Positions 52,638-60,950 of a stretch of 64,000 bases of DNA are shown piece by piece. The DNA comes from an uncultured Roseibium sp. (GTDB lineage: Bacteria; Pseudomonadota; Alphaproteobacteria; Rhizobiales; Stappiaceae). The stretch lies in NCBI RefSeq assembly GCF_963669205.1, contig NZ_OY769915.1:2826001-2890000 (forward strand). The letters run 5' to 3'. The stretch's first letter is position 1. Every line of letters starts with the position of its first letter. Position numbers and translations under genes: made by a program. The notes below the pieces were generated by a model. It made no database searches. It was not told the origin of the DNA and worked only from the letters and a program-made list of their open reading frames with translations.

Positions 52638-52752
52638 GGTTGGCTCCAGGTCATCGTGTTGCAGGCCGGTGAGCAGCCCGGCGGAAGGGTGAAACAGTCC
52701 CGCAGCCTACAGACCCCGACACGATCCGTCGACCTCTGTTGCAGATCGGAAA

Positions 52753-53664
52753 TCACTTGCCGAAGCAATGGTCCATCACGATGGCCGCGGCCGCCATGTT
52801 GCCCATGTGCAGGGCTGTCGGCGTGTTCTGGTGTCCCGGATAGGTGAGGTCACCGGCGGCGTATATATTGGGCTCTGACGTGCGAAATCCGTCATCGACG
52901 GCCACGTAGCCCGCATCCGTTATTGTCAGATCCTGAGCGGCCGCGAGGTCGGCCACAAGATCGGTCTGCCGTTGATGGGGAAACACCAGCAGGCAATCCA
53001 GGTCCATTGTCGCACCGCCCGGAAGTTCCGCACGCTGCAGGTTGCCGTTTTCCGAAACCAGCCTCTGCGGCAGTCCGTCGGAGATGTCGGCACCGAGGTC
53101 CCGGATTTGCTGGCGCCTGTCCGGGCTCAGGCGTAGCCCGGGGGCGACGAAATATATGAGGTTCTGTGTCCAGTTGCGGTAGATCTCCGCAGCATCGAGT
53201 ACCTCGGGCCGATGCGCGTAGATACCCCAGCGCGCGTCTTGCCATTCGATCCCGTGACAGAACGGGCAGTTTATGACGCTTCGGCCCCAGCAGGCTTCAA
53301 GTCCGGGCAGATCGGGCAAGATGTCAACCATTCCGGTTGCCAGAAGAACCTTGTCTGCCTGGATGGATGATCCGTCAGCGCGAACAAGCTTGAAACCGTC
53401 CGGCGCACGATTCACCTCGCTGATGCCGGCGTCTTCGATGACGGCATAGGGATAAGAGCCGATGTCACCGCGAATGTCTTTCCGCACGTCACCTGGCGCG
53501 CGTTTGTCCAACCCGGGCAAGGCCGCCACAAAGGGCGACGCCGAATTTCTGGCGGGAGTTGGTGCATCGAAGACGACTGACGACATCATGGACCGCGACA
53601 GCGTGAGCGCCGCCGCGAGGCCCGCCGGACCGCCCCCGATGATTGCCACTTGTGTCTTTTCCAT
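52753..53664 (-). CDS. thioredoxin-reductase-like FAD oxidoreductase
   Basis: This protein of 303 residues has an N-terminal FAD site (VAIIGGGPAGLAAALTLSRS), a redox-like pair NCPFCHG (Cys133, Cys136) and the late FAD motif IYAAGDL. The NADPH domain lacks a clear GxGxxA motif, so it may belong to the small TrxR-like subgroup without normal NADPH use, like gliotoxin-type thiol oxidases. The ATG at 53664 gives the natural start of the FAD motif. Function open. Confidence 0.82.
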   Translation of the reverse strand: MEKTQVAIIGGGPAGLAAALTLSRSMMSSVVFDAPTPARNSASPFVAALPGLDKRAPGDVRKDIRGDIGSYPYAVIEDAGISEVNRAPDGFKLVRADGSSIQADKVLLATGMVDILPDLPGLEACWGRSVINCPFCHGIEWQDARWGIYAHRPEVLDAAEIYRNWTQNLIYFVAPGLRLSPDRRQQIRDLGADISDGLPQRLVSENGNLQRAELPGGATMDLDCLLVFPHQRQTDLVADLAAAQDLTITDAGYVAVDDGFRTSEPNIYAAGDLTYPGHQNTPTALHMGNMAAAAIVMDHCFGK

Positions 53665-53911
53665 TTTCGTTCCCTTCGGCTCGGCTGAATGACCCGGTGG
53701 TGAAAGGCTTGAGCGCAAGACCTGCTAGGCACCCGCAAGCGTCCGGTCGACGACACGCCTGAACAGGAGTGACTGCCTGCAAACACTGGCAAATGCGACC
53801 GCTTTCCGGAACATAAGAATGCAGACGGGCATTGTGAGCGCAACGAAATATGCGTTCGATCATCCTGCACGCGCCGCGTTTGGCCGGGATGTCTCGAGTG
53901 CGTGAACAAAC

Positions 53912-54017
53912 CCTCATCCTGAGGAAGCGCGGCAGCGCTGTCTCGAAGGATGGGCCGCGCACTCAGCAGATGACGCGCATCCTTCGAGACAGGCCTGCGG
54001 CCTTCCTCAGGATGAGG
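53912..54017. repeat. palindromic repeat copy B (about 106 bp)
   Basis: It starts CCTCATCCTGAGGAAGCGC and ends CCTCAGGATGAGG, with TCGAAGGATGGGCC facing CATCCTTCGAGAC. It is the same element as copies A and C, in the first unit of the tandem duplication. Confidence 0.92.
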
Positions 54018-54186
54018 CCCGGGATTGGCTGTGTTTCGGGACCAGATGCCGGTCAGCGAGAAAACGCATGTCTCTTCGACGTCACCCCGGGCGAGCCTTC
54101 ACGAATGCGGACGAGCCGCAAGGGCAATGACGCCGGGTCCCGGCGCGAACTTCGCTTGGCCGGGAAGTCCCGTGTGCGTAAACAAA

Positions 54187-54292
54187 CCTCATCCTGAGGA
54201 AGCGCGGCAGCGCTGTCTCGAAGGATGGGCCACGTACTCGGAATAAGCCGCCCATCCTTCGAGACAGGCCTGTGGCCTTCCTCAGGATGAGG
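54187..54292. repeat. palindromic repeat copy C (about 106 bp)
   Basis: It has the same ends and internal arms as copy B and lies 275 bases downstream in the second unit of the duplication. The loop region differs between the copies, while the arms are nearly identical. Confidence 0.92.
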
Positions 54293-54394
54293 CCCAGGAT
54301 TGGCGGTGTTTCCGGACCGGATGCCGGTCAGCGAGAAAACGCATGTCTCTCTCACGTCACCCCGTGCGAAAGGAGTGAGACCCGGGGCCGTACC

Positions 54395-55909
54395 CTACAG
54401 GATCGGAGACAACAGCCGTGCACCCTGGGCGAGAACGCGGAAGACGTAGCTTCTGGAACGGAATGCATCCGGCCATGTCAGTCTTGCCTTGTCAAAATCA
54501 GCCTCCAGCATCGTCTCAACATTCTGGATCATCCGCTCGTGCGTGAACCACAGCGTCAGTTCGAAATTGATCTGGAAGGACCGGTTGTCGAAATTCACCG
54601 TACCGATCGAGACGAGGTCATTGTCGAGCAGGGTTACTTTCTGGTGCAGGAAACCGTCCGTGTACCGGTAGACCTTCACGCCGCGCTGAACGAGCGTGTC
54701 TTCGTAGGCATGGGTCGCGAGCCAGACCGTCCAGTGGTCCCTTTTCTCGGGCAGCAGGATACGCACGTCGACACCGCGCATTGCCGCAGCTGCAAGTGCC
54801 GTCTGCACGTCGAGTGACGGCACGAGATAGGGTGTCGTGATCCAAAGCCGCTCCTTCGCCCGTGCAGATGCCTCGACGAACGCGATGGCGCACTCCTCGA
54901 GTTTGTCCGCAGGTCCGGTCGGCATGACCAGCACCGACTCGTCGCCCGGCATCGGAATGTCGCGCACCTGCGGCAGGTCGATGCGCTCGCCGCTTGCCCA
55001 CAGCCAGTCTTCCACGAAGGACAGCGCGCAGGCGACCGCCGCCGGACCTTCGACCTTGACATGGGTATCGCGCCAGTGACCGAACCAGCGATCACGTCCG
55101 ACATACTGATCGGCGACGTTGTGGCCGCCAACGAATGCGGTTCGAAAGTCAATGACAACCAGCTTCCGGTGATTACGGTAATTCAGACGCATCGGTCCGA
55201 GAAGCCGCAGGAACTTGTGGTTTTCATTGAAACCGCACACCTCGACCCCGGCATCCTTCAGGCGGTTGAGAAAGCTGCGGGACAGGGAATGACTGCCGAC
55301 GTCGTCGTAAAGGAACTGGACCTTGACGCCATCCCTGGCGCGCGAGATCAGGGCGTCCGCCATTTCGCGGCCGAGTTCGTCGTCGTGAATGGCGAAGAAC
55401 TGAAAGAAGATGCTGCTTTCAGCGGCCGCAATCGCATCCTTGATCGCGGAAAAAGTCGCGTCCCCGTCGATCAGCAGCTCCGACGTGTTTCCCGCTAGAA
55501 ACGGGACGCCGGCGACACGGGTCAGCACGGGCCAGTCCCGGGTTTCCTCGTGATCGGTCAGCCCGAGTTCGTCCGCGCGTCGTGCTCTTTCGGCGCGCCC
55601 CAGCGATGCCTGTATCTTCGCGTAGTCGGAAAACGACCTCCAGCCGAAGACGAAATAGAGCGGAACGGTCAGGTAGGGCAGAAAAAACAGCGACAGCAGC
55701 CAGGCAACGGACCCTTGCGACGTCGTCGAGTTCATCACTTCCCGGATGGCACATATGACGGCGGTTGCGTACATGAGCGCCAAGAAGGCGGCGACAAGAC
55801 CGAGATTGTTGGCCATCATGTCGAGAACACCGACGTCGGTTACGGCGTCCTGAATCACGGCCTGTGCGTCGGCACTGTCCTGTGCAAGGGTCGGGTCATC
55901 CTGCCCCAT
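54395..55909 (-). CDS. cls: cardiolipin synthase (phospholipase D family)
   Basis: This protein of 504 residues has two membrane helices (about 35-55 and 65-88), then two phospholipase D HKD motifs: HRKLVVID (about 242) and HQKVTLLD (about 425). It condenses two phosphatidylglycerol molecules to cardiolipin at the inner membrane. The extra 30 N-terminal residues before MMANN may not be translated; an ATG inside the frame is possible. It lies 26 bases downstream of cysK's 3' end on the same strand. Confidence 0.92.
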   Translation of the reverse strand: MGQDDPTLAQDSADAQAVIQDAVTDVGVLDMMANNLGLVAAFLALMYATAVICAIREVMNSTTSQGSVAWLLSLFFLPYLTVPLYFVFGWRSFSDYAKIQASLGRAERARRADELGLTDHEETRDWPVLTRVAGVPFLAGNTSELLIDGDATFSAIKDAIAAAESSIFFQFFAIHDDELGREMADALISRARDGVKVQFLYDDVGSHSLSRSFLNRLKDAGVEVCGFNENHKFLRLLGPMRLNYRNHRKLVVIDFRTAFVGGHNVADQYVGRDRWFGHWRDTHVKVEGPAAVACALSFVEDWLWASGERIDLPQVRDIPMPGDESVLVMPTGPADKLEECAIAFVEASARAKERLWITTPYLVPSLDVQTALAAAAMRGVDVRILLPEKRDHWTVWLATHAYEDTLVQRGVKVYRYTDGFLHQKVTLLDNDLVSIGTVNFDNRSFQINFELTLWFTHERMIQNVETMLEADFDKARLTWPDAFRSRSYVFRVLAQGARLLSPIL

Positions 55910-55935
55910 GGGTATTCAAACCATGCTGTTCAGGC

Positions 55936-56970
55936 TCACGCGAACGGAGCCTGAAGTGTTACCTGCTTTTCGAGCCAATCGGGCACCGGCAGGTTCTTCG
56001 ATCTGAGAAAATCCGGATTATAGAGTTTCGAATGGTACCTGGTTCCATGATCGCAAAGGATGGTCACGATCGTCTTTCCGGGACCCATTTCCTTTGCCAG
56101 CCGCCGCGCTCCGGCGAGATTGATGGCGCTTGAACCGCCAAGAAGCAGGCCTTCATGTTCGGCCAGATCAAAAACCAGCGGCACTGCATCTTCGTCGGCG
56201 ATCGTGTAGGCGTAATCAACCTTCACGTCCTGAACGATCGGCGTTTTGCGGCCGAGCCCGATTCCCTCGGAGATCGACCCGCCCTCGGAAGCGACGGCTT
56301 CGCCCGTGGTGAAAAGAGATTGCATCGCCGCACCGCGCGGATCGGCGCAGCCGATCACGACGCCGGGCTTGTTTTCCTGGAGATACTGGGAAACGCCGGA
56401 CAGCGTGCCGCCGGAACCGACGGCGCAGATAAAGGCATCCACGCGGCCGCCGGTCTGGGCCATGATTTCCGGCCCGGTCGTAACGTAATGCGCCTTCTTG
56501 TTGTCGAGATTGTTCCACTGATCGGCGAAAATGACCCCGTTGGGTTCGCTCTTGGCCATTTCCTCGGCCAGACGGCGCGCGACATGCTGGTAATTGTTGG
56601 GGTCCCTGAAGGGTTTTGCGGGAACCTCAACAAGCTCTGCGCCGCAAAGACGCAGCATGTCTTTCTTTTCCTGGCTCTGTGTTTCCGGAATGACGATCAC
56701 GGTCCGGTAACCGCGCGCTCCGGCCACAAGGGCAATTCCGATCCCGGTATTGCCGGCAGTTCCCTCGACGATCACGCCACCCGGCTTAAGGTCACCCCTT
56801 GCTTCGGCTTCCAGGATCATTTGCCTTGCCGGCCGGTCTTTCACCGACTGTCCCGGATTCATGAATTCGGCTTTGCCAAGAATTTCACAGCCTGTTTCCT
56901 CCGAAAGGGCTTTCAGGCGAATCAGGGGGGTATTGCCAATCGCGTCGACAACGGAAGCGGACACTGTCAT
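55936..56970 (-). CDS. cysteine synthase A-type enzyme
   Basis: This protein of 344 residues starts at the ATG at 56970 (MTVSASVVDAIGNTPL). The PLP lysine lies in NPGQSVKDRPA, the substrate loop is VEGTAGNTGIGIAL and the phosphate loop is GSGGTLSG. It makes cysteine from O-acetylserine and sulfide. The late HGTRYHSKLYNPDFL block and the 344-residue length are typical of an alphaproteobacterial subgroup. The frame upstream to 57054 lacks a start with a ribosome site. Confidence 0.9.
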   Translation of the reverse strand: MTVSASVVDAIGNTPLIRLKALSEETGCEILGKAEFMNPGQSVKDRPARQMILEAEARGDLKPGGVIVEGTAGNTGIGIALVAGARGYRTVIVIPETQSQEKKDMLRLCGAELVEVPAKPFRDPNNYQHVARRLAEEMAKSEPNGVIFADQWNNLDNKKAHYVTTGPEIMAQTGGRVDAFICAVGSGGTLSGVSQYLQENKPGVVIGCADPRGAAMQSLFTTGEAVASEGGSISEGIGLGRKTPIVQDVKVDYAYTIADEDAVPLVFDLAEHEGLLLGGSSAINLAGARRLAKEMGPGKTIVTILCDHGTRYHSKLYNPDFLRSKNLPVPDWLEKQVTLQAPFA

Positions 56971-57213
56971 TTTTTCATTCCTGGCTGATCTGGCCACCGA
57001 GCGGGAAAGGGCCAAATGGTATTCATAGGACCGGGACGCTAAAGGCAGCAGCATCCAGGATCAAGTTTGCAATTTAAGTGCTTGGCCCTCGAATGCCAGC
57101 ACAGGGATCCGTTTTGCGATGGATTTTCCGCCAATCCATTGAAAGTGAGCATGGAGTTGTTCTTCAATACCACTGGATGAAATTTTAAATTGGCATATTT
57201 TTGGTGTAGAAGA

Positions 57214-57239
57214 TGATCCGGAAAACGTTGCATAGCGTA
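57214..57239 (+). promoter_or_regulatory. ECF sigma (RpoE/ECF11-type) promoter of chrR
   Basis: TGATCC (57214-57219), 16 bases, then CGTA (57236-57239) sits 35 bases before the chrR start. The same TGATCC-N16-CGTA arrangement precedes the amine oxidase operon at 62321-62348. It agrees with the TGATC/TAA-type site used by the singlet-oxygen sigma factor of Rhodobacter, as I know it. Confidence 0.72.
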
Positions 57240-57273
57240 CCGACAGTAAACCTAATCGGGTGCTTGGAGTTAA

Positions 57274-57930
57274 ATGAGAGCGGAAATGGAAAAGAACGTG
57301 ACGGGAATGGACGAACTGCTTGCTGGCTATGCGGCCGGTACGCTGTCCTACCCGGCGCAGGCGCTGGTTGGAGCGCATCTGGAACTGAGCGACCAGAACC
57401 GGGGCTATGTCTCGTCACTGGAAAGTCTCGGTGGTGTCAGCTTGAATGACGCCGATCCGGTTGCATTCGACGACCGGGACTCCATGCTTTCGTCAATCTT
57501 CAGCGACGATGCGCCTCTTTCGAACGACAACACGCCGTTGGTGCAGAGCGGCAGCAATGTTCCGCATGCGCTGCAGAGCATCATTGGGCGGTCGATGGAG
57601 GGGTTGCCCTGGAAAACGCTGCTTCCCGGTGTGAAAGAGTGCAAGTTCGGTGAAATCGACGGGTGCGCGAGCAGTTTGATCTGGGTACGCGCTGGCCGGG
57701 CCATGCCGTCGCACACGCACCACGGCACGGAATTGACGCTTGTCCTGCAGGGCGGGTTCAGCGACGAGGACGGGCACTTCGTGTCCGGAGATCTCGCCTT
57801 CGCCGATGGAGATGTCGATCATAAGCCGATTGCCGACGAAGGCGAAGACTGCATTTGCTTTGCAGTGACCGCAGGGCGTCTTGAACTGACCGGACCGGTC
57901 GGCCGCTGGTTTGCACCTTTTATGCGGTAA
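57274..57930 (+). CDS. chrR: ChrR-family anti-sigma-like cupin protein with degenerate zinc site
   Basis: This protein of 218 residues matches ChrR: an N-terminal anti-sigma domain (DELLAGYAAGTLSYPAQALVGAHLEL) and a C-terminal cupin with metal ligands in MPSHTHHGTELTLVLQG and DVDHKPIADEG. In ChrR of Rhodobacter the N-terminal domain binds zinc with His and the HxxxCxxC motif; here that stretch reads HLELSDQNRG, so both Cys are absent. No ECF sigma gene is adjacent, which is unusual. The protein probably holds or tunes a sigma factor encoded elsewhere. The SDR gene follows 58 bases later. Confidence 0.85.
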   Translation: MRAEMEKNVTGMDELLAGYAAGTLSYPAQALVGAHLELSDQNRGYVSSLESLGGVSLNDADPVAFDDRDSMLSSIFSDDAPLSNDNTPLVQSGSNVPHALQSIIGRSMEGLPWKTLLPGVKECKFGEIDGCASSLIWVRAGRAMPSHTHHGTELTLVLQGGFSDEDGHFVSGDLAFADGDVDHKPIADEGEDCICFAVTAGRLELTGPVGRWFAPFMR

Positions 57931-57988
57931 TCACCAATCCGGACTCCGGGGCCTGTGCGTATAATCAGCACAGGTCAAGGAGATCGTA

Positions 57989-58831
57989 TTGCCTCAGACA
58001 CAGTTCGTTGCCCATCCCACACACGGAGCTGCCTGGATCACGGGAGCAAGTTCCGGCATCGGTTATGCTCTTTCCCTCGCACTCGCAAAAGAAGGCTGGC
58101 GCGTTGCCGCGACGGCGCGCTCCAAGGATGCATTGGAAGCGCTGACTGCAGCCGCACGGGAACTCCCTGGAGAGATTGTTGCCTATCCCGGCGATGTGAC
58201 AGACACGTCGCTGATGGAGGAGCATTGCCGTTCAATCGAGAGAGACTTGGGTGGCGTCGCACTTCTCGTGGCAAACGCGGGCATTTATCTTCCGCAGGAT
58301 GGCTTGGACGCGGATGTCGATTCGTTCCGAAAGAGTTTCGACGTCAACCTGATGGGCACGGTCAATGTGCTTCTGCCGGCGATCGACGCGATGAAACTGA
58401 GATCCCGCGGTCAGATTGCCATCGTTTCCTCGGTCGCGGGATACAGCGGTTTGCCGACATCGGCCGCCTATGGGGCGTCCAAGGCGGGGCTGATCAATAT
58501 GGCCGAGTCACTGAAATTCGATCTTGACCGGGCCGGCATCCGCATTCAGTTGGTCAATCCCGGTTTTGTCGACACGCCAGCCACCAAGTCCAACCCGTTT
58601 CCGATGCCGCATCTGATCACGCGCGAAGAGGCCGCAGAAGAAATCATCAAGGGCTTACAGCACGATTCGAAATTCGAAATCGCGTTTCCAGGGGCATTCG
58701 TAAGACAATTGAAGATGCTCAGGATGCTTCCCTATCGCGCCTATTTCGCCCTGGTGTCCAGGTCGACCGGCTGGAACAAGAAAAAGCCCGCACGCCTGGA
58801 AAGGAAAAGGCCGGCTGAAGAGCCGGCCTGA
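57989..58831 (+). CDS. short-chain dehydrogenase/reductase (SDR)
   Basis: This protein of 280 residues starts at a TTG six bases after AAGGAG. It has TGASSGIG (nucleotide binding), VANAG, a catalytic Ser in VSSVAG, and YGASK (Tyr and Lys). It oxidises or reduces an unidentified substrate with NAD(P). Its place after chrR and next to the CFA/DUF1365/amine oxidase genes matches the singlet-oxygen regulon of Rhodobacter. The 3' end overlaps the terminator of the opposite operon. Confidence 0.9.
   Translation: MPQTQFVAHPTHGAAWITGASSGIGYALSLALAKEGWRVAATARSKDALEALTAAARELPGEIVAYPGDVTDTSLMEEHCRSIERDLGGVALLVANAGIYLPQDGLDADVDSFRKSFDVNLMGTVNVLLPAIDAMKLRSRGQIAIVSSVAGYSGLPTSAAYGASKAGLINMAESLKFDLDRAGIRIQLVNPGFVDTPATKSNPFPMPHLITREEAAEEIIKGLQHDSKFEIAFPGAFVRQLKMLRMLPYRAYFALVSRSTGWNKKKPARLERKRPAEEPA
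58801..58828 (-). terminator. terminator of the CFA operon, inside the SDR 3' end
   Basis: On the minus strand GGCCGGCT-CTTC-AGCCGGCC (8-bp stem, 4-base loop) is followed by TTTTCCTT, about 28 bases after the CFA synthase stop. It lies within the last codons of the SDR gene. Confidence 0.75.
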
Positions 58832-58855
58832 TCGCCAGGAACAGTTCGTGCCTGT

Positions 58856-60085
58856 TCAGGAGGCCTTGACGTAGACCATCTGGCGCACGTCGATATTTCC
58901 GGCGCGGAAGCCTGCTTCACAATAGTGAAGATAGAACTCCCACAGACGTTTGAAGCGTTCGTCGAAACCCATCGGCCGGATCTGCGGCCATGCCTGGCGG
59001 AAACGCTGCCGCCACTCGGCGAGCGTACGCGCGTAGTCCTGTCCGAAGATCTTCTGTTCGGCAAGGTCCAGACCCAGCGACTTTCCGATGTCGACGAGCC
59101 TGCCCGGAGGCGGAAGCATGCCACCTGGAAAGATGTAGCGCTGAATGAAATCGGTGCCGCGCCGGTAGTCTTCGAACATCGTGTCCTGGATCGTGATGAT
59201 CTGAAGCCCGGCCTTGCCGCCCGGCTTGAGACAGTTGGAGAGCTGGCTGAAATAGGTCGTCCAGTATTTCTCTCCGACGGCTTCGAACATCTCGATTGAT
59301 GCGATCCGGTCGTAGACACCGCGCTCGTCGCGGTAGTCCTGAAACACCACGTCGACCTTTTCGTTGAGGCCGGCGTTGAAGATGCGCTCGCGCGCGTAGT
59401 CATACTGTTCCCGGGAAATCGTCAGCGCCTTGACGTGCGCCCCGACCGTCTTCGCGACATGTTCTGCGAAACCGCCCCAGCCGCATCCGATTTCAAGAAC
59501 GGAATGGCCCGGCTCGATGCCGGTCTGCTGGACCAGCGACGCATATTTTTCCGCCTGGGCCTGTTCCAGGTTGTTGGTTTCGTTGCTGTAGATCGCCGAC
59601 GAATAGGTCATCGAGGGATCGAGCCATTCCTTGTAGAAGGCGTTCCCGAGATCGTAATGCGCGGAAATGTTCCGTTTCGAGCCCCGGCGTGTGTTGGAGT
59701 TGAGCCAGTGCCGGATCGACAGCAAGATACGCGTCACTGGCTGCCCCTGGATCGCTTCGAGGGTCGATTCCTGGTTGATGCAGAACACTTCCAGGAACGT
59801 CGTCACATCAGGCGACGACCAGTAACCGGCCATGAAAGCTTCGCCGACCCCGACATCGCCCGCCTTGACCACCATGCGGAAGAACCGCCAGTCGTGAATG
59901 TCAAGCACGCCATGGGGCCCGTCCTCGCGGCCCTCAATGCTGAATTTCCTGCCGTCGGGAAAACTGATTTCCAGCGACCCATAGCGGATTCGCAAGGCAA
60001 GGCTGGCAGCCATGCGCGCGAGGCGAGGGGCGCCCTTAAGTTGTTTGCGCAGATTATGTTTGGTCAGTGCAACAGGCTCACTCAT
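58856..60085 (-). CDS. cyclopropane-fatty-acyl-phospholipid synthase family
   Basis: This protein of 409 residues starts at the ATG at 60085 (AGAGG upstream). It has the SAM-binding motif VLEIGCGWGGFAEHVA, the family block YSSAIYSNETNNLEQAQAEK and late YIFPGGMLPPPGRL. It methylates unsaturated acyl chains of phospholipids to form cyclopropane or related rings. In Rhodobacter the homologous CfaA is a target of the RpoE/ChrR system. It is the last gene of the operon 62245-58856. Confidence 0.9.
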   Translation of the reverse strand: MSEPVALTKHNLRKQLKGAPRLARMAASLALRIRYGSLEISFPDGRKFSIEGREDGPHGVLDIHDWRFFRMVVKAGDVGVGEAFMAGYWSSPDVTTFLEVFCINQESTLEAIQGQPVTRILLSIRHWLNSNTRRGSKRNISAHYDLGNAFYKEWLDPSMTYSSAIYSNETNNLEQAQAEKYASLVQQTGIEPGHSVLEIGCGWGGFAEHVAKTVGAHVKALTISREQYDYARERIFNAGLNEKVDVVFQDYRDERGVYDRIASIEMFEAVGEKYWTTYFSQLSNCLKPGGKAGLQIITIQDTMFEDYRRGTDFIQRYIFPGGMLPPPGRLVDIGKSLGLDLAEQKIFGQDYARTLAEWRQRFRQAWPQIRPMGFDERFKRLWEFYLHYCEAGFRAGNIDVRQMVYVKAS

Positions 60086-60104
60086 CGCAAAACCTCTTGA
60101 GATG

Positions 60105-60950
60105 TCACTTGTCCGAGGCCAATGAAACTGGCCGCTCTCCCAACCGGCCCTGACTTGAACGATCAACGGGCCGGGGATGGAATGGTACACGCTTGAGCCA
60201 GATTTTAAAGGCTTCCCAATGGATTGCCAAAATTACCTTGGCCGTGAGGAAGGGGACGCGAATGCATTCCCTGAAAATCGCACGAGACGTCAGCGGGGTA
60301 CCGGACCCCGAAAAGGTCGCGGACAAAAGCGGCCCTTTGGCGTCTGTTTCGAGGATCCTGACCCTGACAGCATCGCCCGGGGGCAGCATGCGAAAATGAT
60401 AGTGCTGCTCCATGCTGATAAACGGCGAAACGTAAAACTGCTTGGACTGGTCCTGGCGCACGCCTGCATCGCTCACCTGACCGTTTTCGATCGGCAGCAC
60501 ATAGGTATGCAACCCGCCAAAGGTATTGCGTACCTCGTAGACAATTGCAGTCAGTTGATCGTTTTCGTCATAGGCATAGTAGACGCTCAGAGGATTGAAC
60601 CCGTAGCCCAGCAGCCTCGGATACGCGAGAAGCAGCACCCTGGACGGTCTTTTCACCGACTTCTTGCCGAGCAAGGTATCGATATGCCGCCTGAGATCCG
60701 AACCGTTCCGGTTGCCGTGATCCTTTTCGTGGAAGGACAGGAGATTGAAGCGGTTCACAGAAAAGAAGCGGGAAAGTTTGCGTGCTTTTCCGAGCTGGTC
60801 AAGATCGAGCAGCAGCGAAAACACGGAGTAACTGAACCTGTGTTCCGCCGGCTTCATGCGATGGTGCATCACCTGACCGGAGTAAATCGATGCAGGGTCC
60901 GCCGGCGGTTTGCCGTTATCGCTCATTGTATTCCGGCTTTTCCAGCTCAT
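60105..60950 (-). CDS. DUF1365 protein
   Basis: This protein of 281 residues matches DUF1365: YSGQVMHHRMKPAEHRFSYSVFSLLLDLDQL, RVLLLAYPRLLGYGFNPLSVYYAYD, VYEVRNTFGGLHTYVLP and KQFYVSPF. The start at 60950 overlaps the amine oxidase stop (ATGA); a second ATG at 60926 is possible. Members of the family cluster with CFA synthase and FAD amine oxidase genes and are thought to act with them on lipids. Confidence 0.9.
   Translation of the reverse strand: MSWKSRNTMSDNGKPPADPASIYSGQVMHHRMKPAEHRFSYSVFSLLLDLDQLGKARKLSRFFSVNRFNLLSFHEKDHGNRNGSDLRRHIDTLLGKKSVKRPSRVLLLAYPRLLGYGFNPLSVYYAYDENDQLTAIVYEVRNTFGGLHTYVLPIENGQVSDAGVRQDQSKQFYVSPFISMEQHYHFRMLPPGDAVRVRILETDAKGPLLSATFSGSGTPLTSRAIFRECIRVPFLTAKVILAIHWEAFKIWLKRVPFHPRPVDRSSQGRLGERPVSLASDK

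Larger units (their letters stand above)
53880..54370. repeat. tandem duplication of a repeat-containing segment (unit about 276 bp)
   Basis: The segment starting TTGGCCGGGATG at 53880 recurs at 54156 with the same internal order: CCTCATCCTGAGG palindrome, then GATTGGC, ACCAGATGCCGGTCAGCGAG (or a near variant), AACGCATGTCTC and CGTCACCCC. The two units differ at scattered positions. It fills most of the gap between the flavoprotein and cardiolipin synthase genes; no gene lies in 53665-54394. Confidence 0.88.

Noticed and set aside
53880..54370. CRISPR-like appearance of repeated blocks
   Set aside because: Units are about 276 bp with a large internal palindrome and only two copies; there are no short direct repeats with unique spacers or cas genes.
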